Source: Clostridiales bacterium (lineage in GTDB: Bacteria; Bacillota; Clostridia; Lachnospirales; JAQSXR01). From it: DNA of 64,000 bases. Numbering within the stretch: the first letter of the stretch is position 1; each line of letters starts with the position of its first letter. Below, piece by piece: positions 45,953 to 54,599 of the stretch. The notes beneath the pieces are model-generated. The model was not told the DNA's origin, did no database searches, and saw only the letters and a list, made by a program, of their open reading frames with translations. Made by a program: the position numbers and the translations under genes. The stretch lies in the NCBI GenBank assembly GCA_029256575.1, contig JAQSXR010000005.1, positions 25,400 to 89,399 on the forward strand, read 5' to 3'.

Positions 45953-46057
45953 GATTATAGTGTCAAAATTAGTTTTACATAATCACACACTACAAATAGC
46001 ATTCATTGAAACGTCGAGTGTGTGAAAGTAAAACTAAATACTTTTATCACTATAATC
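45953..46057. repeat. 105 bp hairpin repeat, copy B (MITE-like)
   Basis: Same element as 2460-2563. Ends GATTATAGTG / CACTATAATC pair perfectly, followed inward by TTAGTTTTAC/GTAAAACTAA and CACACACT/AGTGTGTG around an apical region with GAAACGTCG. It is flanked by AATTTT on both sides, a possible 6 bp target duplication. It lies between the divergent metG and pckA promoters, not in either leader. It accounts for a quarter of the 45849-46316 gap; the rest holds the promoters and the pckA leader. Confidence 0.75.
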
Positions 46058-46165
46058 AATTTTTAGTATGTTAATTTTGCATATATTTTCCTTAAAAAAT
46101 ACCGTAATATTAACATTTTTATACTAAATTCTGTGTGAATCTTTTAACAAAAATATCCTTTTTCA

Positions 46166-46194
46166 TTGACATTTTCTACTTGTTCAACTATACT
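46166..46194 (+). promoter_or_regulatory. pckA promoter
   Basis: TTGACA (46166-46171), 17 bp, TATACT (46189-46194). Transcription starts near 46201, so the pckA leader is about 116 nt. Confidence 0.75.
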
Positions 46195-46236
46195 TATAAT
46201 GGGATAGGATTTAAATATTCTGTTCCAAAAAATGAT

Positions 46237-46262
46237 GTAAATCGCATATTTTCGCGGTTTAC
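46237..46262. promoter_or_regulatory. Palindrome in the pckA leader
   Basis: GTAAATCGC-N8-GCGGTTTAC, nearly perfect, about 40 bp downstream of the pckA start point. It could be an operator for a carbon- or redox-responsive repressor or an RNA hairpin. It does not fit the CcpA or Rex consensus. Confidence 0.4.
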
Positions 46263-46316
46263 TCTGTTGTTTAAACTTAATAACTATATTAATACTTACA
46301 ATAAGGAGGAAATCAA

Positions 46317-47975
46317 ATGTCATCAAAAGCAAATTTTAGCTGGAGTGAAATTGGATCACAAAACCCAACTTTCTCTCAAATTCGTACAACAATCGAAACA
46401 CCTTTCTATGGAAATAACGTAATTAAAGTTACTTCTCTTAAGGAAGCATACAAACTAGCAGTGGATTCACCTGGTACAGTCGTTACAGATATGCCTGTTT
46501 ATAGACCTGAGGAAATTGGTCTTGACGCTGGCTCAAAAGTATTATTATTTAATGACGGTAATGTAAGTGGACGTGCAGCTGCTGCAAGAAAGATTCTTGG
46601 TGAACCAGGCGTAGACAAAGAAGATTTACGTGGGAAAGTAGTAGAAGCTATATACCAATCACGAAGTAAATTAATGTACCATGCAGAAGTTCTTATTGGT
46701 CTAGACCCAGACTTTATGGTTAAAGCTCATTTACTTATTCCAGAAGGTGAAGAAAATATTCTTTATTCTTGGATGCTTAACTTCCAATACATAACAGATG
46801 AATATATGAAAATGTATAAATCTTCAAAACCTATTGCTAATGAAGCTGACATTTATATTTTCTCAGATCCACAATGGTCTCACTCAGAACATCCAATGGG
46901 CTTAACATTCTTTGATACTGATCATAACTGTGCAGCATTGCTTGGAATGAGATATTTTGGAGAACATAAAAAAGGTACATTAACAATCGCTTGGGCAATT
47001 GCAAACAGAAATGGTTATGCTTCATGCCACGGTGGACAAAAACGTTACAACTTAGCTGATGGTAAGAAATATGTAGCTGGTGTATTTGGCCTTTCAGGAT
47101 CAGGTAAATCAACAATAACTCATGCTCAACATGGTGGAAAATACGACATCACCGTATTACATGATGATGCTTTTATAATCTCATCTGAAGATGGTTCTTC
47201 TGTAGCTCTTGAACCAGCTTACTTTGACAAGACTCAAGATTATCCTTGTGGTTGCGACGATAACAAGTTCTTAGTTACAGTACAAAACAATGGTGCTACT
47301 AGAGATGAAGACGGAAATGTTGTTCTTGTAACAGAAGACATTAGAAATGGTAACGGTCGTGCTGTTAAATCTAAATTATGGTCACCAAACAGAGTTGATA
47401 AATTTGCTGAACCAGTAAATGCTATCTTCTGGTTAATGAAAGATCCAACTCTTCCTCCAGTATTAAAATTAAAAGGATCATCTCTTGCATCAGTAATGGG
47501 TGCTACCCTAGCTACTAAGAGATCATCTGCTGAAAGATTGGCTCCAGGAGTTGACCCTAATGCATTAGTTGTTGAACCATATGCTAACCCATTCAGAACA
47601 TATAAGTTAGCGAATGACTATACTAAATTCAAATCTTTATTTGAAGATAGAAATGTTGAATGTTATATCTTAAATACTGGTGATTTCATGGGTAAAAAAG
47701 TAAAGCCTGCTGATACACTTGGTGTATTAGAAGCTATCGTTGAAGGATCAGCTACTTTTAAAAAGTGGGCTAACTTCTCTGATATTGAGATTTTCGATTG
47801 GGCAGGTTTTGTTCCAAACTTAGAAGATCCAGAATACAAAATTCAATTAGTTGAAAGAATGAAAGATCGTGTTAGATTTGTTGAATCAAGAGAAGTAGAA
47901 AAAGGCGGATTTGATGCTCTGCCAGCTGATGCTTTAGAAGCTTTAAAGAAAGTTGTTGCTGAAGCTAGTAACTAA
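46317..47975 (+). CDS. pckA: Phosphoenolpyruvate carboxykinase (ATP)
   Basis: A 552-residue enzyme linking oxaloacetate and PEP, either gluconeogenic or, in anaerobes, fixing CO2 with ATP gain. FGLSGSGKSTITHAQ is the P-loop, VLHDDAFI the metal-binding kinase motif, and the fixed active-site segments RNGNGRAVKSKLW and SSAERLAPGVDPNA are present. Length and motifs are of the ATP-dependent clostridial type. AAGGAGG ribosome site. Codon use looks like a highly expressed gene. Confidence 0.96.
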   Translation: MSSKANFSWSEIGSQNPTFSQIRTTIETPFYGNNVIKVTSLKEAYKLAVDSPGTVVTDMPVYRPEEIGLDAGSKVLLFNDGNVSGRAAAARKILGEPGVDKEDLRGKVVEAIYQSRSKLMYHAEVLIGLDPDFMVKAHLLIPEGEENILYSWMLNFQYITDEYMKMYKSSKPIANEADIYIFSDPQWSHSEHPMGLTFFDTDHNCAALLGMRYFGEHKKGTLTIAWAIANRNGYASCHGGQKRYNLADGKKYVAGVFGLSGSGKSTITHAQHGGKYDITVLHDDAFIISSEDGSSVALEPAYFDKTQDYPCGCDDNKFLVTVQNNGATRDEDGNVVLVTEDIRNGNGRAVKSKLWSPNRVDKFAEPVNAIFWLMKDPTLPPVLKLKGSSLASVMGATLATKRSSAERLAPGVDPNALVVEPYANPFRTYKLANDYTKFKSLFEDRNVECYILNTGDFMGKKVKPADTLGVLEAIVEGSATFKKWANFSDIEIFDWAGFVPNLEDPEYKIQLVERMKDRVRFVESREVEKGGFDALPADALEALKKVVAEASN

Positions 47976-47986
47976 TTAATAATTTA

Positions 47987-48017
47987 ATACCCACGGCATA
48001 AGTCGTGGGTATTTTTT
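47987..48017. terminator. Terminator after pckA, shared with degV
   Basis: ATACCCACG / CGTGGGTAT followed by TTTTTT. The degV gene ends 12 bp further on the other strand. Confidence 0.9.
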
Positions 48018-48029
48018 AATCTTACTAAA

Positions 48030-48878
48030 TTATTTTCTATCGTCAATAAATGCAAATCCCACACACCCAGGTCCTGAATGTGTTCCTACCAAAGGTCCCA
48101 TTGGTGCCATAAAAATCTCACCAACTTCAAATACTTCCTCAACTAATCTTCTAAGTTCTTCTGCTTCTTTTGGTGCATCCGCATGCCCAATAAACATTGT
48201 TTGCTTCGATAAGTCTAAATTTTTTTCTTTTAGTTCTTCAATAATTCCAGTAAGAGCCTTCTTCATCCCTCTAAACTTCATAGGAACTTCAAGTTCACCT
48301 TTTGTTATAGCAATCACTGGCTTAATATTTAGCAGACTTCCAATTGTGGCTTTGGCTGGGCTTAATCTCCCACCTTTTTTCAAATACGTTAATGTATCTA
48401 CAATTCCTCTAAGTACATATCTTTCCTTAGTTGAATTTATCTGTTCTACTATTTCTTGCATACTACAACTACTTGCTGCCATTCTGGCCGCATAGAAAAC
48501 TACTAGTCCCTCAACAAAAGTAACTTGCATGCTGTCGATAACTTGTATTCTTTCATCATCCACAATTTCCTTTGCAATCATCGCTGATTGATATGTACCA
48601 CTCATTGAACTAGACATTGTAATTACTAATGGTTCATTGCCTTCTGCAAGTATTCTTCTAAATTCTTCTTCAAATTGTATCGGTGTTACTTGTGAGGATT
48701 TAGGTAATTCAACTGTTTCTTTTAACTTTTGATAGAATTCTTCTTTCGAAAGATTAACCTCATCAATAAATTCTTCTTCACCAAAAATAACCTTCATTCT
48801 CAGTACAGTTACATCATATTTTTCCTGTATCTCTATAGGCAGATCGGCTGCACTATCAGTTATTACTTTAACTGGCAT
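48030..48878 (-). CDS. DegV family fatty-acid-binding protein
   Basis: A 282-residue protein of the DegV/FakB family. KVITDSAADLP at the N-terminus and TMSSSMSGTYQSAMIA are the fatty-acid carboxylate-binding motifs, and GTHSGPGCVGFAF ends the protein. Members with FakA phosphorylate exogenous fatty acids for phospholipid synthesis; FakA is not in the window. Monocistronic. Confidence 0.93.
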   Translation of the reverse strand: MPVKVITDSAADLPIEIQEKYDVTVLRMKVIFGEEEFIDEVNLSKEEFYQKLKETVELPKSSQVTPIQFEEEFRRILAEGNEPLVITMSSSMSGTYQSAMIAKEIVDDERIQVIDSMQVTFVEGLVVFYAARMAASSCSMQEIVEQINSTKERYVLRGIVDTLTYLKKGGRLSPAKATIGSLLNIKPVIAITKGELEVPMKFRGMKKALTGIIEELKEKNLDLSKQTMFIGHADAPKEAEELRRLVEEVFEVGEIFMAPMGPLVGTHSGPGCVGFAFIDDRK

Positions 48879-48989
48879 ATTTAATCCTCCACGGATATTT
48901 ATTTTAGTAATGTAAAATTAGAACATGAATTTTCTTTTCATATATTGCTAATTATACACATCTTTGTAATTAAAGTAAATAGGAACTCC

Positions 48990-49496
48990 TTAGCAGGAAG
49001 GTAAACATAATATCTTTGATACTACAAATTCTGTAATATTATTTTTATTAATACACTTGAGTAGAAGTACAGTGTCTGAACCTAACCCTGATCCGGCTAC
49101 CACTAAAACTTCTTCATTTTCTAAAATCAAATTTTCATAATTAGCCATTAATGCAATTTCAAAAGCTACCTTTATCCCTTGTGAAAAACACCTTAAAGCA
49201 TTTGCAACTTCCACATTTAGATAACGATTACAAGGTAACGTTTTTATCCCTAATTTGATTAATTCTTGGCGTTTTTCCTCATCTTGGCTCCAACCATATG
49301 AATCCAGTCCAACAACAATTATGTCTACTGCTGATTCATGCAGAATATCAGCTGCAAGCAAAGCAGTTGCTCCTGTAGTGGATGCAATTATTATCTTTCT
49401 TACGTTATACTTAATTAAGTAGTTTTTTGCAATAAGCAATGCTTCCATGGTATTCGTTTTTCCTGGTGATTCAAAATACATTATATTATCAAGCAT
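48990..49496 (-). CDS. Stand-alone pyruvate kinase C-terminal-like (alpha/beta) domain protein
   Basis: A 168-residue protein resembling the pyruvate kinase C-terminal domain. PGKTNTMEALLIAKNYLIKY and KIIIASTTGATALLAADIL recall its helix and nucleotide-sugar-type loop, and EEVLVVAGSGLGSDTVLLLK its last strand. There is no catalytic barrel. Such proteins are seen beside hydrolases or transporters, but their role is unsettled. It is last in a LacI-esterase operon, so a sensor or regulator of sugar-phosphate state is possible, but speculative. Confidence 0.7.
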   Translation of the reverse strand: MLDNIMYFESPGKTNTMEALLIAKNYLIKYNVRKIIIASTTGATALLAADILHESAVDIIVVGLDSYGWSQDEEKRQELIKLGIKTLPCNRYLNVEVANALRCFSQGIKVAFEIALMANYENLILENEEVLVVAGSGLGSDTVLLLKCINKNNITEFVVSKILCLPSC

Positions 49497-49539
49497 GGTA
49501 TCCTCCTATATATCTATATTGTTCTCTTCTCATTGTTTC

Positions 49540-50880
49540 TCAAATATCTTTCCAGCTTTCAACTGTACAGTTTAACTCCAAATCTTCTGATGCCTTTACC
49601 CTCCTATAAGGGATATCTTTTTTTTGACTATCCTGCTCTATTAATGGGTTAATAAAAGAATTACCTCTCGCAAACTTATAAGTTAACCCAATATCTCTTG
49701 GCACTATTATTTCACCTCTATATTTTCCACAACAAATTTTCTTTAATTTAAATTCATTCAATGTTATTGGCCTGTCTTCAGGTGTGTTAACAGGGGCATT
49801 AACATTAATTATTATTGTTACTAACTCAGTTAGCAATTTTGTTATTGTAAATGATTCTGATGTCTCGATTCCTTCTGACGAATAAATAACTTTTGCCTCT
49901 CCCTCATTCTTAGGAATGATTATTCCATCGGTAGATGTTTCAAAGATATTCGGATCTTCAGAAATACAATTTCCATTAATGTCACTCATGGAAAACCCGC
50001 TGTCAAATTCGACTACCGGATTAATTTGTACTTTCATTCCTACCAACCCAGCTGTTTTTCGTCCGTATAATTGAACGGAAATTTTTTTACCAATGTTTCC
50101 AAAAAAATATAAAAGAGGCTTACTTATCCGCTCAGACCAATCCTCTTCAAAATGTGCTGCCCCAGGTACATTGTAATACATTATTTCTTTTTCTGGTACA
50201 AGATCTTGCTGTAACAGTTCATCAACAAATTGTCTTACATGCCTTACTAGGATAAGTCCTTCATATTCGCCGATATCAACCCAAACCTTGTGAGGTTTAT
50301 TATTATTATAAGATCTATAATTTTTCTTTTCCACTAATGTTTCCGCATCCATAGAAACAAGATAAGGTGACATTATGCCTAGATTAGAAAAGACAGAAGG
50401 ATTCCTAAATCCAATATTATAAGTTACTAATCCACCCATGGAGGAACCAATGAGTGCTGTATTCTTACCATCTGTTAATGTTCGAAATTTTTCATCTATA
50501 TATGGTTTAAGATCGTTTATTAAAAAGTCTTCATATAACAAACCTTTTTCTTCTAATCCTAAGTCATGTATAAATGGAATTTTATCATGTGCATATTCAC
50601 TTCCTCTTTCACTTCCCATATTAGGTATAGCAACAATTATTATTTCTTTTATTTTAACTTCCGAAATTAATTCATCTACTACTTTGTGAACATTCCATGA
50701 GCCACCAGAGTTTTCTGATTTAGAAAATGAATACTGCCCGTCGTGCATGTATAGCACAGGATACTTTTTACTTACTTTTGTTGTATAACTTGGCGGAAGA
50801 TATACATATATGTCCCTTTTGTTATTTAATTTATTGGCATAAAAATTCTTAATTGTAAGTATTTCGGATTTATTCTTCAT
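49540..50880 (-). CDS. Esterase (alpha/beta hydrolase) with C-terminal Ig-like and CBM-like regions
   Basis: A 446-residue protein with a putative-esterase domain (about 1-260): YVYLPPSYTTK, YPVLYMHDGQ, the nucleophile elbow GSSMGGLVTYN, and a late GAAHFEEDW that supplies the His. Then comes an Ig-like segment (about 265-340), and a final segment (about 345-446) with TYKFARGNSFINPLIEQD and IPYRRV, like the E-set/CBM domains of starch-acting enzymes. No signal peptide is evident, so it would be cytoplasmic. It may hydrolyse an acylated sugar. The gene has a LacI-type operator 30 bp upstream and follows lacI. Confidence 0.8.
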   Translation of the reverse strand: MKNKSEILTIKNFYANKLNNKRDIYVYLPPSYTTKVSKKYPVLYMHDGQYSFSKSENSGGSWNVHKVVDELISEVKIKEIIIVAIPNMGSERGSEYAHDKIPFIHDLGLEEKGLLYEDFLINDLKPYIDEKFRTLTDGKNTALIGSSMGGLVTYNIGFRNPSVFSNLGIMSPYLVSMDAETLVEKKNYRSYNNNKPHKVWVDIGEYEGLILVRHVRQFVDELLQQDLVPEKEIMYYNVPGAAHFEEDWSERISKPLLYFFGNIGKKISVQLYGRKTAGLVGMKVQINPVVEFDSGFSMSDINGNCISEDPNIFETSTDGIIIPKNEGEAKVIYSSEGIETSESFTITKLLTELVTIIINVNAPVNTPEDRPITLNEFKLKKICCGKYRGEIIVPRDIGLTYKFARGNSFINPLIEQDSQKKDIPYRRVKASEDLELNCTVESWKDI

Positions 50881-50909
50881 ACTATCTTCTCCTTTTTTAT
50901 TGTTTATTA

Positions 50910-50923
50910 ATTAAGCGCTTAAG
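50910..50923. promoter_or_regulatory. LacI-family operator O1 before the esterase gene
   Basis: TTAAGCGCTTAA, a perfect 12 bp palindrome with central CG (50911-50922). It lies 30 bp before the esterase ATG, in the gap after lacI. Almost identical to O2. Confidence 0.75.
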
Positions 50924-50937
50924 TAGTGGCTAAAATT

Positions 50938-51852
50938 TTAATCGATCTCAATAACACAATATTTATTTAGTTCATTGGAATAATTTCCTTTTATATATGC
51001 AGTTATAAGTTTTACTACAATATCAGCCATGCTATCGTTAAAAGTAATTTTTTTAGTTTTAGTAGGCAGTATTTCAGGACAACATGAAGTACAAATAACT
51101 GCTAAATTTGATGGATCAGTATATTTAGCTACCACTAAACTTAAGAATTCATTTATAATAATCCCTTTACTATTTTGGTGTTTTTTTATAAATTCAGCTA
51201 TTTCTTCCTCGCTAGAAACAAATAATATGTTATCTTCATCTAATCCGGAGCTTACAATAAGCTTATCCATTACCCCTTTATTATTAAATTTATCCGCTAT
51301 CAAAAACGATTGTTTATTTTCTAGTAAATTCTTTGCCTTATTAATCGCCTTCTCATAATCTAGAACTATTTTAGTAAATAAGTCATCTTTAAAGAAGCTA
51401 TCAACTAATAAAATTGGTGAATAAAATTGATGCGATATTTTATAAAAAATATCTTCACTTACATCAATAATTATAGCTCCATCTAGCTGCCTCTGTAGAA
51501 TTATATCAAGTTCAGGTATTAAAATATCCACGTTAGTTAGTAGAATGTGATAACCTATTTTATTAAGTTTATTTTCTATTTTATTAATTAATTTGATATA
51601 TACACTAGCACTCCAAGGAATATCAATTGAGAAATCTTTTACAACCATTATCCCTATTAAACCAGATTTCTTACTAGCAAGTGTTCGAGCATTTAAATTG
51701 GGAATATAGTTAAGTTCTTTTGCGATTTGAAGTACTTTACATTTTGTTTCTACACTTATGGATTGTCCTTCAACATTATTTAATATATAAGATACCGTTG
51801 CTAAAGAAACATTTGCTTTTTCAGCTATATCTTTCATAATAACTTTTTTCAT
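50938..51852 (-). CDS. LacI-family transcriptional regulator
   Basis: A 304-residue repressor. The first 55 residues are the LacI helix-turn-helix (MKDIAEKANVSLATVSYILN) and hinge (LNARTLASKKSGLIGIMV). The rest has the periplasmic-binding-protein fold that senses a small molecule, probably a sugar. The start is ATG at 51852 with GTGGAGGA before it. It is probably autoregulated through O2 and controls the esterase through O1. The effector is unknown. Confidence 0.93.
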   Translation of the reverse strand: MKKVIMKDIAEKANVSLATVSYILNNVEGQSISVETKCKVLQIAKELNYIPNLNARTLASKKSGLIGIMVVKDFSIDIPWSASVYIKLINKIENKLNKIGYHILLTNVDILIPELDIILQRQLDGAIIIDVSEDIFYKISHQFYSPILLVDSFFKDDLFTKIVLDYEKAINKAKNLLENKQSFLIADKFNNKGVMDKLIVSSGLDEDNILFVSSEEEIAEFIKKHQNSKGIIINEFLSLVVAKYTDPSNLAVICTSCCPEILPTKTKKITFNDSMADIVVKLITAYIKGNYSNELNKYCVIEID

Positions 51853-51891
51853 ATTATCCTCCACATTGTGTGTTATGTACTTATTATATTA

Positions 51892-51905
51892 CTTAATCGC
51901 TTAAG
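51892..51905. promoter_or_regulatory. LacI-family operator O2 at the lacI promoter
   Basis: CTTAATCGCTTAAG, a 14 bp palindrome with one mismatch, right downstream of the lacI -10 and so at about +2 to +15. Shares the TTAANCGCTTAA core with O1. Confidence 0.75.
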
Positions 51906-51913
51906 CTAAGTTA

Positions 51914-51942
51914 ACTATATCACTTTGCTATAAACATGTCAA
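51914..51942 (-). promoter_or_regulatory. lacI promoter
   Basis: On the minus strand TTGACA (51942-51937), 17 bp, TATAGT (51919-51914). O2 overlaps its transcription start. Confidence 0.8.
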
Positions 51943-51989
51943 TATACTGGTGCTTTAAGAATCGTTCATCCATTTCTTACAAAATGCTT

Positions 51990-52766
51990 TTATGACCCTG
52001 TCGATTTATAATGTTTTATTCCTATTTTCCAAAGCTTGTAGCACGGTATAATAAAGATACAAGCTACCAAAGGTAAAAACATATTCCATCGATTCCTATT
52101 TCTATCTATCAGAAATAACAAGGGATAATATTGAATCAAAGCAAATGGAACGATAAAAGTGCAAATCTGTAAAACCCTTTTTCCATATATACTAATAGGG
52201 TATTTCCCATATTCCCTTGCTCCATCTGTAAAAATATTCATAAATTCTAATCCTTCAATTGTAAAGAAGCAAAGAGCCGCATAAATTATAAATATTCCAG
52301 TAAAGAGAACAGTCCCTCCTACTATCATGAATATAATTGTCAATATTTTATCAAAATTCCAGCTGACATTGCTTTGACTTATTCCATATATAAACATTAC
52401 CAAAGCTTGTAAAATACGTCCTATTCTTGTGAATTCTATTTTGCTACCGAGTACCTGCAATATCTCACCTCTTGGTCTAACCATGATTCGATCAAATTCA
52501 CCATTACTGATAATTGATGAAAATGTATCAAATCCCCTACCAAAGCATTCTGCAAACGAATAACTCATTAATACAATGCTAAAGCATAGTAAAACTTCAC
52601 TATATGTAAACCCTTCTACCTTATTAAATCTCATAAACATAAAATATATCCCTAAAAATACATTAAATGATACTAGAAATTGTCCAATCGTTGTTAATAA
52701 AAAAGACGTTTTATACTGCATTACACTTTTAAAATGAATGGAAAAATATCTTGAATATACTCTCAT
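51990..52766 (-). CDS. ABC-2 type permease (DUF990-like), second subunit
   Basis: A 258-residue membrane protein with six helices. GRGFDTFSSIISNGEFDRIM and MVRPRGEILQVLGSKI are family-typical. It belongs to the daunorubicin/COG3694-like permease families that come in pairs with one ATPase. AGGGGGGGTGATG precedes the ATG at 52766. Third gene of a three-gene exporter operon, 4 bp after the other permease. Confidence 0.88.
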   Translation of the reverse strand: MRVYSRYFSIHFKSVMQYKTSFLLTTIGQFLVSFNVFLGIYFMFMRFNKVEGFTYSEVLLCFSIVLMSYSFAECFGRGFDTFSSIISNGEFDRIMVRPRGEILQVLGSKIEFTRIGRILQALVMFIYGISQSNVSWNFDKILTIIFMIVGGTVLFTGIFIIYAALCFFTIEGLEFMNIFTDGAREYGKYPISIYGKRVLQICTFIVPFALIQYYPLLFLIDRNRNRWNMFLPLVACIFIIPCYKLWKIGIKHYKSTGS

Positions 52767-52770
52767 TCCA

Positions 52771-53574
52771 TCACCCCCCCTGTATTTCAACTTTTTTAAG
52801 TGCTTTATTCGTTAACATTTTACCTACCAAAATTAAGGTTATTAGCCAAAATAACTGTAACCCAGCTGACGTATATATAACTTTACCTGCTATGTCACTA
52901 CTGTATATACGTAATGGTACATTTTGCATTGAGGCAAACGGAAGTAATTCGAATACTTGTCTTATTCCATCCGGAAGGAAAGGCAATGGTATTACAGAAC
53001 CGGCAAACAACTCTATCATTGAAACTGCTACCATTCTAACTCCTTGTGGAGATATTGTAAAAAATGTTACTATATAAATTAACATGCAAAAGGCAACTAC
53101 CACTAAAAACCCTAATAGCATTGTTATTAAAAACCATAAGAAACTATTTAAATCTTTAGGCAAGCTTAATCCGAAAGGAGCCGGTAAAAAGGATGCAAAA
53201 ATTAATATAGGCATGCATCTAAGAACTGCTCTTGAAAGTCTATTTGCAACACTTCTGACAAACCACATATTATATATATTAATTGGTCTACAAAGTTCAT
53301 ATGATATGTTCCCATTTTTAATAGAATCGAAAATTTCGTTCTCTAAAAACCAGGTCATATATAAAGCTAAAAATGCCTGTTGCATCCATATGTAAGAGGA
53401 AAGTGCATGTAATTCCATTGGAAATGCGCTTGCGTCTGCTTTATAAAATGCTCTAAACACTAAGATTTCCATGGCTCCCCAAATAAATTGTGTTACAATA
53501 CCCGCCAATGCTGCCGATCGGTATTGTAATCCAGTTGAAAAACGAAGTCGAAAAAAAGAAATGTATTTTCTCAT
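52771..53574 (-). CDS. ABC-2 type permease (DUF990-like), first subunit
   Basis: A 267-residue membrane protein with six helices, paralogous to the next gene: EIFDSIKNGNISYELCRPIN corresponds to the FSSIISNGEFDRIMVRPRGE of its neighbour. The ATG at 53574 has AAGGGGGAAG upstream. Second gene of the exporter operon, 10 bp after the ATPase. Confidence 0.88.
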   Translation of the reverse strand: MRKYISFFRLRFSTGLQYRSAALAGIVTQFIWGAMEILVFRAFYKADASAFPMELHALSSYIWMQQAFLALYMTWFLENEIFDSIKNGNISYELCRPINIYNMWFVRSVANRLSRAVLRCMPILIFASFLPAPFGLSLPKDLNSFLWFLITMLLGFLVVVAFCMLIYIVTFFTISPQGVRMVAVSMIELFAGSVIPLPFLPDGIRQVFELLPFASMQNVPLRIYSSDIAGKVIYTSAGLQLFWLITLILVGKMLTNKALKKVEIQGG

Positions 53575-53584
53575 GTCTTCCCCC

Positions 53585-54382
53585 TTATATTTCATACTGT
53601 TTATAAAGTTCTACAACAGCTTCATCAATAGATGCATCAACAGCCGCCACCTTCTTCATATCAGATAAGGTCCCATCCATAAGTATTTTACCTTTGCCTA
53701 TTAGTATAATTCTATTCGTCATTGCCTCAATATCTTGCATATCATGAGTCGTTAAAATAACTGTTGTCTTGTGTCTCTTATTAATGTCTAATATAAAATT
53801 GCGGACAGCAATTTTAGACACTGCATCGAGTCCTATTGTAGGTTCATCAAGAAACAGTATCTTGGGGTTATGTAATAATGATGCTGGAATTTCACAGCGC
53901 ATTCTCTGTCCTAATGACAGCTGTCTTGTTGGGGTTTTAATTATTTCTTCAAGATTTAGGAGTGTTACCAGTTCCTCAAGATTATCCTTGTATTTTATTT
54001 GCGGGACATTGTAAATATCACGTAATAGTTCAAAGGAATCAATTACCGGTACATCCCACCAAAGTTGAGAGCGTTGTCCAAAGACAACTCCGATGTCCTT
54101 AACATGCTTTACACGATTTATCCACGGAGTTCTTCCATTTATATCACATGATCCACAATCTGGGGTTAGAATTCCACTTAAGATTTTAATTGTACTGCTT
54201 TTTCCTGCACCATTTGGTCCAATATATCCGACCATTTCACCTTCATTAATCGTAAATGAGATGTCATCTAGTGCCTTTACATATTCATACTGTTTGTTAA
54301 ATAAAGCTTTTACTGCTTCTGAAAAGCCTGCGTTACGCTTTGCGACCTTAAAGGTCTTACTAATGTGATCAACTTTTATCAT
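53585..54382 (-). CDS. ABC-2 exporter ATPase
   Basis: A 265-residue ATPase. Walker A GPNGAGKSSTIK, an atypical signature LSLGQRMRCE in place of LSGGQ, Walker B PKILFLDEPTIGLD and the H-loop TTHDMQD. It belongs to the NatA/COG4586 group paired with DUF990 permeases. The substrate (an antibiotic, lipid or polysaccharide) is unknown. First gene of the operon, behind a long structured leader. AGGAGGAAAATAG is the ribosome site. Confidence 0.93.
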   Translation of the reverse strand: MIKVDHISKTFKVAKRNAGFSEAVKALFNKQYEYVKALDDISFTINEGEMVGYIGPNGAGKSSTIKILSGILTPDCGSCDINGRTPWINRVKHVKDIGVVFGQRSQLWWDVPVIDSFELLRDIYNVPQIKYKDNLEELVTLLNLEEIIKTPTRQLSLGQRMRCEIPASLLHNPKILFLDEPTIGLDAVSKIAVRNFILDINKRHKTTVILTTHDMQDIEAMTNRIILIGKGKILMDGTLSDMKKVAAVDASIDEAVVELYKQYEI

Positions 54383-54565
54383 TCTATTTTCCTCCTGGTA
54401 GTAATATTTAGTTGAAATACATTATTTATCAGAGGGTATCTCCTTAACTGGTGTAATACCATATTTAAAATCTGTATTTCTAAATATCTTTCCAAGCGGT
54501 ATATTCTCTTAGATTTTGCTAGGAGAAACCGTGGTGTATATTTCCTTTACCATTAATAGGTAAGG
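54383..54565 (-). promoter_or_regulatory. 182-nt structured leader of the ABC-2 operon
   Basis: From the predicted start near 54564 the RNA can form TTTCCTTACC/GGTAAAGGAAA, then CGGT-TTCTC/GAGAA-TAT-ACCG (54532-54497), then TGGT-ATTAC-ACCA, with GAAATAC (54480-54474) and GTATTTC (54420-54414) closing the last part. TCTCCT in the second hairpin can instead pair with the ribosome site AGGAGG. A 14-codon open frame begins at ATG 54553 (MVKEIYTTVSPSKI), with no ribosome site. This covers the lower part of the 54383-54704 gap. Confidence 0.5.
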
Positions 54566-54570
54566 AAATT

Positions 54571-54599
54571 ATTATATTGTACATGTATTAAACTGTCAA
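54571..54599 (-). promoter_or_regulatory. Perfect consensus promoter of the ABC-2 operon
   Basis: On the minus strand TTGACA (54599-54594), 17 bp, TATAAT (54576-54571), an exact sigma-A consensus. A strong promoter with a structured leader suggests control after initiation. Confidence 0.85.

Noticed and set aside
46201..46316. Rex or CcpA site in the pckA leader
   Set aside because: TTGTTTAAACTTAATAAC is only loosely Rex-like, and no TGNAANCGNTNNCA-type sequence is present.
46135..46422. 95-residue plus-strand frame over the pckA leader
   Set aside because: It starts upstream of the pckA promoter and runs into pckA in another frame, with no ribosome site. The pckA frame is clearly real.
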